From Mytilus trossulus (Eukaryota > Mollusca > Bivalvia > Mytilida > Mytilidae), in assembly GCF_036588685.1 (NCBI RefSeq), contig NC_086379.1, positions 15,671,862 through 15,735,861 of the forward strand: a DNA stretch of 64,000 bases, written 5' to 3'. Shown piece after piece: positions 48,321 through 61,700 of this stretch (within the stretch, counting starts at the first letter, position 1; every line of letters begins with the position of its first letter). Under the pieces are notes generated by a model. It worked only from the letters and a program-made list of their open reading frames with translations. It was not told where the DNA came from and did no database searches. Made by a program: the position numbers and the translations under genes.

Positions 48321-48763
48321 CCACAGTGACTATCTTTGCACGTTGAAAACCCTTGCAACAACTCTTTTGGGTCCGTAGGTAGCTTGTTGCAAGGTAAAAT
48401 GTCTGTTCATATTCAAATATCATCATTTTCCTGTTGCAATCTAATTTTTCCGACTTTCATGATGAACTACATACTGGTATCGTACTTATTGTTTATTAGT
48501 TCTCTTCCTGAGTATGCATGATATATTTGCCACTGTACGTTAGGCAATCATTTAACCAATCAATCAATCAAGGCTATCTTAGTTCTGCGGGACTAAAACG
48601 TAAGAAATATTTTATCAACTATCTATTTGTGTAAATGACCTGATAAAAGGATACGTGTACTGCAAAATCAAACATGGATGTGTACACATAAACTAAACTC
48701 ATTTTAAATTATGCATTGCTGTAGTAAACAATGCCTTTCGCTCGTTTGGAAAGATGCACTTAA

Positions 48764-51130
48764 CTAGAGGCTCTCAAGAGCCTGTATCGCTCACCTGATT
48801 CTACTTGGGTTTTTGAAATCATATAAAAAAATATAAAATTTGGCTAAAAGTGACAACACAACCTCATTTATAAGAAAAGGAACATGTTTAATTTCATTCA
48901 AAAGTCCCCCACTGGCGGCCATCTTGGATGACGGATCGGCTACAAAGTAACAACACTTGGTCAGCACCTCATAAGGAACATTCATGCCATGTTTGGTTTT
49001 ATTCCATTCAGTGGTTCTCTAAAAGAAGTCATTTGTATGCATTTCCCATAGGGTCCTATGTTAAACTAAGTTCCCTGCTGGCGGCCATCTTGGATGATGG
49101 ATCAGCTACAAAGTAACAACACTTGGTCAGCACCTCATAAGGAACATTCATGCAATGTTTGGTTTTATTCCATTCAGTGGTTCTCTAAAAGAAGTCATTT
49201 GTATGCATTTCCTTATAGGGTCCTATGTTAAACTAAGTCCCCCGCTGGCGGCAATCTTGGATAATGGATCGGCTACAAAGTAACAACACTTGGTCAGCAC
49301 CACATTAGGAACATTCATGCCATGTTTGATTTCATTCCTTCAGTGGTTCTCTAAAAGAAGTCATTTGTATGCATTTCCCATAGGGTCCTATGTTAAACTA
49401 AGTCCCACGCTGGCGGCCATCTTGGATGATGGATCAGCTACAAAGTAACAACACTTGGTCAGCACCACATAAGGAACATTCATGCCATGTTTGGTTTCAT
49501 TCCATTCAGTGGTTCACTAGAAGAAGTGATTTGTATGCATTTCCAATAGGGTCCTATGTTAAACTAAGTCCCCCGCTGGCTGCCTTCTTGGATAATGGAT
49601 CAGCTACAAAGTAACAACACTTGGTCAGCACTCCATAAGGAACATTCATGCTATGTTTGGTTTCATTCCATTTAGTGGTTCTCTAGAAGAAGTCATTTGT
49701 ATGCATTTCCCATAGGGTCCTATGTTAAACTAAGTCCCCCGCTGGCGGCCATCTTGGATGATGGATCGGCTAAAAAGTAACAACACTTGGTCAGCATCCC
49801 ATAAGGAACATTCATGCTATGTTTGGTTTTATTCCATTCAGTGGTTCTCTAAAAGAAGTCATTTGTATGCATTTCCCATAGGGTCCTATGTTAAACTAAG
49901 TCCCCGGCTGGCGGCTATCTTGGATGATGGATCAGCAACAAAGTAACAACACTTGGTCAGCACCTCATAAGGAACATTCATGCCATGTTTGGTTTCATTC
50001 CATTCAGTGGTTCTCTAAAAGAAGTCATTTGTATGCATTTCCCATAGGGTCCTATGTTAAACTAAGTCCCCCGCTGGCGGCCATCTTGGATGATGGATCG
50101 GCTACAAAGTAACAACACTTGGTCAGCACCCCATAAGGAACATTCATGCTATGTTTGGTTTTATTCCATTCAGTGGTTCTCTAAAAGAAGTCATTTGTAT
50201 GCATTTCCCATAGGGTCCTGTGTTAAACTAAGTCCCCTGCTGGCGGCCATCTTTGATGATGGATCGGCTACAAAGTAACAACACTTGGTCAGCACCACAT
50301 AAGGAACATTCATGCCATGTTTGGTTTCATTCCATTCAGTGGTTCACTAAAAGAAGTCATTTGTATGCATTTCCAATAGGGTGCTATGTTAAACTAAGTC
50401 CCCGCTGGTGGCCATCTTGGATAATGGATCGGCTACAAAGTAACAACACTTGGTCAGCACTCCATAAGGAATGAATATTCATGCTATGTTTGGTTTCATT
50501 CCATTTAGTGGTTCTCTAGAAGAAGTCATTTGTATGCATTTCCCATAGGGTCCTATGTTAAACTAAGTCCCCCGCTGGCGGCCATCTTGGATGATGGATC
50601 GGCTACAAAGTAACAACACTTGGTCAGCACCCCATTAGGATAATTCATGCTATGTTTGGTTTTATTCCATTCAGTGGTTCTCTAAAAGAAGTCATTTGTA
50701 TGCATTTCCCATAGGGTCCTATGTTAAACTAAGTCCCCGGCTGGCGGCCATCTTGGATGATGGATCGGCAACAAAGTAACAACACTTGGTCAGCACCTCA
50801 TAAGGAACATTCATGCCATGTTTGGTTTCATTCCATTCAATGGTTCTCTAAAAGAAGTCATTTGTATGCATTTCCCATAGTGTCCTATGTTAAACTAAGT
50901 CCCCCGCTGGCGGCCATCTTGGATGATGGATCGGCTACAAAGTAACAACACTTGGTCAGCACCTCATAAGGAACATTCATGCCATGTTTGGTTCCATTCC
51001 ATTCAGTGGTTCTCTAGAAGAAGTTCAAAATGTAAATTGTTAACGACGACGACGACGGACGACGACGACGACGGACGACGGACGCCAAGTGGTGAGAAAA
51101 GCTCACTTGGCCCTTCGGGCCAGGTGAGCT
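48764..51130 (-). mobile_element. Helentron-like non-autonomous element with 166-bp tandem core
   Basis: Read on the minus strand it starts AGCTCACC at 51130 within a perfect hairpin (arms around ggcccttcgggcc), passes a GTCGTC microsatellite (51043-51085 region), then about 12-13 units of a 166-bp repeat, and ends with hairpin AGGCTCTtgAGAGCCT followed by CTAG (48764-48783). TT flanks each end (aa on plus strand). The second copy of the surrounding duplication has the uninterrupted site at about 52108. No transposase is present. The 3' hairpin plus CTAG and TT target are Helitron/Helentron traits; the tandem core plus microsatellite resembles bivalve 'pearl'-type elements. Classification is inferred. 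Confidence 0.75.
48910..51010 (+). repeat. 166-bp tandem repeat core
   Basis: About 12-13 copies, each containing gcggccatcttggatgatgg and ending near ctatgttaaactaagtcccc. Short open frames in it (about 62 codons each) recur only because the units are alike; they stop within each unit and are not genes. Confidence 0.92.
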
Positions 51131-52736
51131 AAAAATGCACGAGGTGAGTTATATTTTCAATTTATAATATTCATCCGTTTATCTGTTTATTGATTCCTCG
51201 TCGATCGATGTCGACCCGTAGAGAAGAAAACAAATGGCTAGTGTGTAAACAGTATTCTATAATGTGCCTTTTTCGTCAAACTTGAGGTTATTATTTTCAT
51301 TTAAATGTAAAATGTAAAGTCGCTTTTGGTATACAAAGTGAATGAAACTCATTTCCTTGGGAAAAAAATCTTAAGATTAAATTACATATATAATACATGT
51401 ACATGTATAATATATGTAATTTTGGTCGCATTATCTTAACTCTGATTGAATGTGTAGAAAACTACGGTAAACCGTGTGAGACATATCCAGGATGATATTA
51501 TGATACAGAAGCTTTGATTTGAACCGAGAATGACGTATACATCTAGTTCGTCCAAATCGTTTAGGCACAACCAAAATCAGAAAGTACACGTACAGTCTTA
51601 ATCGTGACAGTGACCCTACTAGAGACCTTTATGACAAGGCAATCACTGCACGATACTTTTTCGTGACGGTCCACAGTGACTATCTATGCACGTTGAAAAC
51701 CCTTGCAACAACACTTTTGGGTCCGTAGGTAGCTTGTTGCAAGGTAAAATGTCTGTTCATATTCAAATATCATCATTTTCCTGTTGCAATCTAATTTCTC
51801 CGACTTGCATGGTGAACTACATACCGGTATCGTACTTATTGTTTATTAGTTCTCTTCCTGATTATGCATGACATATTTGCCACTGTACGTTAGGCAAACA
51901 TTTAACCAATCAATCAAAGCTATCTTAGTTCTGCGGGACTAAAACGTAAGAAATATTTTATCAACTATCTATTTGTGTAAATGACCTGATAAAAGGATAC
52001 GTGTACTGCAAAATCAAACATGGATGTGTACACATAAACTAAACTCATTTTAAATTATGCATTGCTGTAGTAAACAATGCCTTTCGCTCGTTTGGAAAGA
52101 TGCACTTAAAAATGCACGAGGTGAGTTATATTTTCAATTTATAAGATTCATCCGTTTAATATCTGTTTATTGATTCCTCGTTGATCGATGTCGACCCGTA
52201 GAGAAGAAAACAAATGGCTAGTGTGTAAACAGTATTCTATAATGTGCCTTTTTCGTCAAACTTGAGGTTATTATTTTCATTTAAATGTAAAATGTAAAAT
52301 CGCTTTTGGTATACAAAGTGAATGAAACTCATTTCCTTGGGAAAAAAATCTTAAGATTAAATTACATATATAATACATGTACATGTATAATATATGTAAT
52401 TTTGGTCGCATTATCTTAACTCAGATTGAATGTGTAGAAAACTACGATAAACCGTGTGAGACCTAATCAGGATGATATTATGATACAGAAGCTTTGATTT
52501 AAAACGAGAATGACGTATACATCTAGTTCGTCAGCGTTTAGGTACCAAAATCAGAAAGTACACGTACAGTCTTTATCGTAACAGTGACCCTACTAGAGAC
52601 CTTTATGACAAGGCAATCACTGCACAGTACTTTTTCGTGACGGTCCACTTATTTAATAGTTGATTCTGTACATATATACTATATAAAAAATGCTATCAAT
52701 ATGCATACACATGTTGTAGTGTACCATCTTTTTCAG

Positions 52737-55700
52737 CTTTTCATAGAACAGCCTATTGTTCACAGAAAATTGCAACAGTTGAGCCATCTTCTCCTAATAT
52801 CCAAACGGAAATCCCTGGACCAAAGTCTCGACAGCTGTTAAAAGAACTGGACCGAATTCAGGTTTGTTCAAAGTTTTTATATTTAAGCAAAAAATTGTAT
52901 GTTGGACCATCGTGTTTTCGAATTATTCTGCACACGTTTTGAAAGATTGAGTTTTCTCCGTTACACATTTCTAGTACCACGGTCGAATATTTTGTTTTTC
53001 ATATTTTAATTTCTCATGTAAGTATACTTTATTTTTTACAATTTGTTCCTTACAAATGTCTCAAGATTAAAAACAAAATTATCATGAATTAGGCAAATAG
53101 GCATTGGTAGTATGTTTTATAATCTGTTGGTAAATATATGTAACAATCCAATTACAAATTTAGATATCAGAACTTGTGCTTGGAGCATACTGTTGCGAAG
53201 CATAAGAGCAAGAACGGAGATCTAATTCTAATAAGATTGTGTAAAATATGATTTTAGAACCTTAAATAGGGAAATTTACTAATCCGGTTAGGGAATAATC
53301 TCGTCTAATGTCTTCAATATCCAAGAGTTTTGATTTTCTAGTAACTAGTAGCATAAAAGAAAGCAAATAATAAACTAAAATATACAACAACAATTTACAT
53401 TCAATACTATTTAGCCTACTTGAAAATCTTCAATACCATATATGACTCGCCTGAGAGAACGATGAAAGTTTTCCAAATTCGTTAGTGACCAATTTCTTCA
53501 CAAAAGAATTCACAAGGACGATCAAGACAACCAATTACATGTAATACCCTTTTTCATTTATGTAAGAGCAATTGTTTTAAAAGATTGTAATTACTATGAA
53601 GTTTATGAGGAAGGAGACTTTGATATTAGTTGATTAGGGATTTCTTAACGAACAATGGTAAATATCTCATGCGTCAATTCTAACTAAATTGCTGATAGAA
53701 ATTAACGTTCGGGCGTTTGTACGACACCAACATTGAAATACAAGTGAACAAAAAATAAACACACAGATTTCACCATATTAAATTTCACAGCTTTTATCTT
53801 ATTTAGACTTGTGAATAATTACCATTACAGAATACAGGAGCGGTACAGTTCTTTGCTGACTATGATAAGAGTTATGGGAACTATCTTGTTGACGTGGACG
53901 ATAATTGTATGTTGGATTTGTACACACAGATTGCTTCTATCCCCATAGGTATGTATAATTGCATGTTAGATCTGTACACACAGATTGCCTCTATCCCCAT
54001 AGGTATGTATAATTGTATGTTAGATCTGTACACACAGATTGCTTCTATCCCCATAGGTATGTATAATTGTATGTTAGATCTGTACACACAGATTGCTTCT
54101 ATCCCCATAGGTATGTATAATTGTATGTTAGATCTGTACACACAGATTGCTTCTATCCCCATAGGTATGTATAATTGTATGTTAGATCTGTACACACAGA
54201 TTGCTTCTATCCCCATAGGTATGTATAATTGTCTGTTAGATCTGTACACACAGATTGCTTCTATCCCCATAGGTATGTATAATTGTCTGTTGGATCTGTA
54301 CACACAGATTGCTTCTATACCCATAGGTATGTATTATTCTACACAAAAGTCTAGTTACAAATGAGTATACATAGGTATGCCACCATTCTCCATAAAAAGT
54401 AGTACAGTTATGTATAATTGTATGTTAGATCTGTACACACAGATTGCTTCTATCCCCATAGGTATGTATAATTGTATGTTGGATCTGTACACACAGATTG
54501 CTTCTATTCCCATAGGTATGTATAATTGTATGTTAGATCTGTACACACAGATTGCTTCTATCCCCATAGGTATGTATAATTGTATGTTAGATCTGTACAC
54601 ACAGATTGCTTCTATCCCCATATGTATGTATAATTGTATGTTAGATCTGTACACACAGATTGCTTCTATCCCCATAGGTATGTATAATTGTATGTTAGAT
54701 CTGTACACACAGATTGCTTCTATCCCCATAGGTATGTATAATTGTCTGTTGGATCTGTACACACAGATTGCTTCTATCCCCATAGGTATGTATTATTCTA
54801 CACAAAAGTCTAGTTATAAATGAGTATACATAGGTATGCCACCAGTCTCCATAAAAAGTAGTCCGAAGTTTCTCTCAAGTCTGACGGTCATTATAACTCA
54901 GACGTCAGGCTGAACATTTATACACCCTTTTCACCTTTTTTGAGTAAGTTCTTGAAATCACGTAAAACTGATTTTATTATGGAAAATGAAAACTAAAGCA
55001 TCAATTTATATCTTATTTTTTCGCCAGGCTATAACCACCAGAGTTTAATTGATGCCGTGACGAACGAAGATAATTTGGTATGTTGTATTATAAAACAGTA
55101 CAATTATAAAGACTCTAACTGCTTTTAATTGCTTGTTTTGTTCTTTGCAAATTATAAAGCTTATACACATAATATTCGTGTTATACAAGTATTGTGCACT
55201 CGCATTTCCCCCTGCATTTATGTGATTCCCTCAGTTGTTTCCCCTTGGTTTGTATATTCTATTTGAAATAATCTTGAGTAGCACACTCGAACACCAGTTC
55301 TTTCTGGTGGTCTCAACTGCTTTCTGTTTCCTCTCAATTATTAACCTCACTTTTTTTTAATGTTTCAGTCCAAATTCATGAAAAACGGTCTTAATTTGCA
55401 TTCTACTTATGTCTATCTCTCAAGTTTACGGAATTTAATGATAATTGTTCATGCACTGGAAATAACTTGTTTAATTTATACTGTGGTGATTGTTTTGTAG
55501 CATTTTGGTACAATTTTATGATTATTGGCGTCATCTTCGACAAACATCATCTTTTCCTGTTTACCATTAATTTTATTGTTAGGTTATGGACGTACATCGG
55601 TATTTTTCCCACTCATTTAATGGACATTGAAAGCATATTGAAAAGTTTTGGAAATTTGATTTGAATGAAAAATATGTTTCTTTTTCTATGGTCGGGTTGT

Positions 55701-58700
55701 TGTCTCTTTGATACATTCCCCATTTCCATTCTCAATTTTATTCTTTATTTGAACATTTAATAAGATTACACTACTTGTAAATGATTGCTTGTTTTTTTCA
55801 GTCGACTTTTGTAAATCGACCTGCACTAGGATGTTACCCACCCCGAGATTGGATAACAAGATTACAAACATCACTGTTAGCGGTAGGGTTTTATGTAGAA
55901 CTTTGATTTGAAGAGGTCAAATCGAAACGCAATAACTCTCTAAATATATATGTGATAGTTGTCCTATTTTCTGAGATCATATTTACTATCTTAAAAATAA
56001 TAATAAAAAAAAATCGATAATTAAAAATTTCAAAATAAAACATAGCGCTGCGTTCAAAATTGTTTTTTCAATTAACCATCATCATTAACGTCTGGAACCG
56101 AATTTGTATGACGTGGAATACATATGCATGAAGAGTAGTGTAATCCAAACTGTATAATAAAAAAATAATAACTGAAGCTTTGTGAGTGCAACTATCTTTG
56201 TCAGAAGGGGTTCACAATACAAAGTAAAAAAATAAGTAAAGTGAGCATTTTCAATATTTATACTGTTGGAAATGGAACAAAAATATGAAAATAGAAGTAT
56301 GGATTTCATAACATCGCTACACCGACAGAAAATCATTCGTCAATGTCTGATTACCACAGTTCATCCAATTTATTGTTTAACCATTGAAAACGAGTAAGTT
56401 TTTGAGAATGTTATACCTATTACGTAAGAAGTTTCTTTATATAAAACATAAGTATAGTTCGGAATAACTTCAAATGTTTATATAGGTTGCACCACCTGGT
56501 CTTTCTGAAGTACAGACCATGGCATGTGGAGCTTGTTCAGTTGAACATGCACAGAAAGCAATGTTTATTGCTTTTCAGGTAAGATTTTATATAATGAATT
56601 ATTATTTTGAACGGTTACACTGGCTTCTTTCTGAGCAAAGTTTTAATTTCCTTCTTTATTTCAGCATTGTGAGTTTGCTTTTCATGTTTATCAAATTATA
56701 TTAAAAATCTTAATCATTAAAAATAAGGAAGTAGACAATGACAGAACAACTGCATATCGACCATTAAACAAAACGAAGACTTATTTGTATATTGGTGTCT
56801 TGTTTTGTTTTCATTACTTATATAGTAAATGTAAAGTAAGTCTCAGTAAAATCCTATTTCTGTTTTAAGGAAATCGCATCAATGAAAGTTTCATTTTTAT
56901 AACTTGACAAATATGAAAATGAAATTTCTCCAAACAACATACATGTTCTACTTTTCTAACACATCTTTATTTTAATTTTATTGAAGAGAAGAAAACGAGG
57001 AGGTGCTCCTCCAACCCAAGAGGAACTTCAATCATGTAAAACAAATGATCTTCCAGGCACTCCTAATTTGTCTGTATTGTCTTTTAAAAATGCTTTTCAT
57101 GGACGGACGATGGGTATGTAAGATCAGCCGGAGTGTTTAATGCTTCAAGATACCTCTTTAAACGGGTTGTTGACTCTTTGACATATTACCCATTTCCCTT
57201 CTCAATTCTTTATTATATTTTTATAGTAAACATGGTAAATATGAAGCATTTTATACAACAGCTATGCCATTAAGAAAAAGCAAATCAAAGTTACATTAAC
57301 GGATAAAGAAATTAATATATTAGTCGATGCTATTCATATTTATTGACGTGGTTACATCATTGTCTATAAAGGTAAAGGGAATGCATGGTGGATAAATTGA
57401 AGCAATAAAGTTAAAGATTCACAACAATAAAAATTTTCATATAAGAATACTGATGTGAATCAAATATTTATTTTGGGAATGGCCAGTTAGATACGTTTAG
57501 GTGTGGGGTCGTGAAATAGATTTGCATCTCTTTTCATCTTTGTAACATTAAGACAGCCAGATGACATTTGTATCGAAATCTTGAAACAAAACTAATATCA
57601 TGTTGCTACCTTTTTCTAATTGCACCAACATGGCAGTTTCCATTGCTTATATTGAAGTTTGATTAAAGTCAATTAATCTAATTAATGTTGTAGGTGCACT
57701 AGCTCTAACACATACTAAACCGATGCATAAATTAGATTTCCCCCAACCTAAATGGCCTATTGCTACTTTCCCAATGTTAAAGTATCCTCTAGAGGACAAC
57801 GCCAGGGAGAATCAAGCCGAGGAGAAACGATGCCTTGAAGAGGTAGTATATTTTACTCTATTGTAATGTCCTCACTTCTAACACAATCAATTTGTTTCAG
57901 TTTTGTCAGTTTATACAAAATAAAACCCAACCCAAACTATTAAAATTAAAAATCTTTTTCCTCTCCGCGGTCTAATTATTTTTACCCTATAAAGAATAGA
58001 TAATTCTGTCTAAATAATTTATGTTATGTTCAATTTTATAATATATTTTATATATAAATGTATGCAATTATAAAGCGTCATAAAATCAAATATTGGCTAA
58101 ATGTGCACAAGGAAGTCTTAGCTTAATCTGTGGTGTATACATAAGCTGACATTTCTCGCAATATTATTCGTATTACACCGAGGTTGTGAGTTTGAAGCCA
58201 GCAAGTGACAGGTGCGTTTGATTCCATAACATTGGACTAGGATTTTTAGTTTTTCCACCGATGATCGGTGGTTCTCTCTGGGGGTATCCTGCTTCCTTTA
58301 TCAATAAAAACTGGCCGCCAAAAAAACACAGATTAGCACCGAGAGTGACGGTAACCACCAATCAATCATATCATTTTGGCGTAATAATGTCTAGCTTTTG
58401 TAAACATAAGTCTTATTTTGCCAAAGAGCTGACGATTTTCCAATACACACGTATTTGCATTAACATGTCTCTTATACTTTCAGTGATAAATACCATCACC
58501 CTTTAGTTTTCATAACCATTTATTTCAGGCACTTAAGAAAATTCAAAAAGACAAATGATTTTATTTTCATGTGCACTACGTTTAAAGCAAAATGTTAGCA
58601 ATATACCCTTTCACACGTATATACTTTTAATTGAATTAATATAATGATGAATAATTTTAGAACTAAGTTAAATTTCTCACGTATTCAATTTATTTTGATC

Positions 58701-61700
58701 GTTTTAAGGTTGAAGATTTAATTGACACGTGGCAGAAGAAAGGTGAACCAATTGTTGGCGTAGTTATAGAACCAATACAGGGAGAGGGAGGAGACAACTT
58801 TGCCTCACCACAATTCTTTCAAGGTTTACAAGATATATGTATCAAGGTAATTCTTCCTTCATATTTTTTTAGTTTTCATAACAGTGTTATAGCTGTTTTC
58901 AAGGATCATTAGTTATCAAAGGTACCAGGATTATAAATTATTAGGCAAGCGCGTGTTTCTTTACTACCTCAGGAATAGATTACCTTAGCTGTATTTGGCA
59001 AAACATTAAGGAATTTTGGTACTCAATGCTCTTCAACTTCGTACTTTATGTGGCTTTTTGTGGATTCGAGCATCACTGATGAGTATTTTGTAGACGAAAC
59101 GCGCGTCTGGCGTAAATGTAAAATTTAATCCTTGTAGTTTATTCGTTAACATACGTCTCATCAGTGACGCTCAGATCAAAATAGTTGTAAAGCCAAACAA
59201 GTACAAAATTGAAGTGCATTGAGGACCTAAAATTCCAAAAGCTTGTGCCACATAAGGCTAAAGTAATCTATTACATAAGAGAGCTGTGAGGAAAGAGAAA
59301 TAAATCGAACTATAAATATGAAGAACGAAATTTCATGTCATGAATAGAGATTTAGGCAGAATTTGGAGAATACAAGTACCTGAAATGAAGAACCAAAATA
59401 TATTCCCAAGCCGAAGGTCTAAACTGATTGTTTATTAGTTATTTATGTGACGTTATGGTTGCATTCTATAGTTCAAACGAAAATTTCGCATGCTTATTCA
59501 GAATTATAACATATAAAATGAGGATAAGATTGCCAATGAGAAAACTTACACACCAGAATTTCTTTCATATGATAACACATGCTAGACCGACATGCTGAAT
59601 TAAGATGTAAACGTGCTTGTTCATACAAGATAAGCACATACTGTTTACAAGGTAGCAAACGTATTTATTTAGACACTTTATTTCGACATAGCTCTTACTC
59701 TTTTACTATTTAATCCCTATTATAATACTCACTTCAGCATTTTACCAGATGCAATCGACTGCGCAAAATATGTTCGTATTGGCTTCTATTCAAGCAAGTA
59801 CTGTTCATTTACTATTTATGTTCAGATCTCCTATATTTAATAAAAAAAAAATGATTAACCAATTGTTTTGTAGAAAAGATGTGTTTGCGTATATTTTATT
59901 GCAAATACCTGAATAACAAGTTGACAATAAACCCAAGAATGTTGATCTTCAGCAGCGAAGGACAACATGTTGCATTCTTCTAAAAAGGAGCGATTATGTT
60001 GGACATGTACAGAAGTAGTTTGTCTTTGCCTTTAGAGCTGTTGCACAATTGTCCATGATGTTTTAGATTCAATGGTCCTTACTCTTGAAAGGTCGTTGAA
60101 CGATTGTCCATGATGTTTACAATTCAATGGTCCTTATTCTGACAGGTCGTTGCAGAGTTTTCATGCATGAACACATATAAAAAGACGACCATGTGTTTGA
60201 GTCGTACCGGTTAAACAGAGAAACAGGATACAACGAGTAGTGATTTCGTTGGAAGGGCTCATTGGTGTAATCAATTTTTATGTTTTCACTTTAAAATTTG
60301 GAGAAGAAAATGTATCATGACAATCTTCTAGATCCTCTATATTTTTTGTCTTATTTCAGAATGATATCTGTTTTAATTTAGACGAAGTGCAAACCGGTTG
60401 TGGTGTAACAGGTCTATTCTGGGCTCATGAACATTTCAATCTTAAACAACCACCAGATATTGTTACATTTAGTAAAAAGATGTTAACTGGAGGCTTTTAC
60501 TACAGGTCTGAATACAGATCACAAGAGGTAATATAGTTGATTCCATTACTTTTTTTTATCTTCTAGAATTTACATTTACAAGACAATCTCTAAGCATTTG
60601 CTAGAATTTGAAGACTCACATGCGTTCGTCATGCTTGGATAGTAAAATATAGGTCTTAACATTTATATTTAGACGTAACAAATGTTAGGTTTGTATTTTA
60701 CCAATTTATAAACTCTTTGACAAAATCACAATTTCTTTATAATTTAGAAATTAATAAAATCATTAGAGATGTATTCATTGTCAAACAATACTAAAAGGAA
60801 CTAATCGTAACCAGACTGTTAGTGAAATTAGGAGGCCTGGTTTGCATCACTATATTTCTATATACTTTATGATATCTAATATAGGCATATTTAATTTTGG
60901 TGTTTTGAATAGTTTTAATATTTGTTCTATATGTCAGAAAAAAGACCTTGTATAAATCTAGAATCATATGTCTTGTTCACTGAAACTGGTGTTGATTTTT
61001 CAACTGTTTCGATTATTTCAAGCATTCTGCTTCGAATGTACACGAGGAAGGCAAATTCAGAAAATTGCTTCCGACTCATATAATTATAAAGAGTTGTTTT
61101 CATTTTTATATTTGTTTTTATCAAAGGTGGAAACTATGTTTTTTGTAAGATGTCAAATTATCATGAATGATAAAGACAAATTCAATAAAACATAAAAATT
61201 AGAAGAGTCAATTGAGTGGTTTTGTTGCAGTTTGTAGAATTTGAATTATTTTCTTTGTCCTGATTCTGAAGTAGTTATTTTGTAGATAATATAATTGGGA
61301 TTATATTCATTTAGAATTGACAACAGTATTTGTTTTTCTGAGTTGTTATGTGAGAATTTAATTTTTGAAATTTTCTGTTTTTTTTTCTCTATTTGTCGTT
61401 TACTTTCAGTTAGTATCTTTTTATTTTTTAAGGCTTTCAGAATATTTAACACATGGGTTGGAGACCCATCAAAGGTCGTTTTACTAGAAGCTGTCATTAA
61501 AGTAATCAAGCGGGACAATCTTCTAAATCGAGTTACAGAAATTGGAAATTATCTATGGCCCGAAGTAGAAAAAATACAGGTTAGTTAAAAATTGTTAATT
61601 ATTTGAGTACTCTTCGGACAAGAGAAAATATGATGTTTTGTATATAAACTGATATCCCTTTTCTGCTCAAGATAAAAGCAACGTCTATTTTGAAATCATT

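Larger units (their letters stand above)
48321..52648 (+). repeat. Tandem ~1-kb duplication, first copy split by an insertion
   Basis: Unit 1 is 48321-48763 plus 51131-51670; unit 2 is 51671-52648. Both begin ccacagtgactatct and the copies are nearly identical apart from the element inserted in unit 1. Unit 2 ends about 90 bases before the first visible ABAT exon. No gene recognised in it. Confidence 0.85.

Noticed and set aside
48928-51132. Series of ~62-codon plus-strand frames with similar proteins
   Set aside because: They are the 166-bp tandem repeat of the mobile element read repeatedly; stops recur in each unit and no domain is visible.
51686-51871. 61-codon frame present in both copies of the 1-kb duplication (also 48336-48521)
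   Set aside because: Almost every difference between copies changes the residue, and one copy lacks ATG, so there is no sign of coding constraint.
53881-54324. 147-codon minus-strand frame over the 54-bp array, and a 142-codon one over array 2
   Set aside because: A 54-bp unit without stops stays open in any such frame; the plus-strand frame is the ABAT one.
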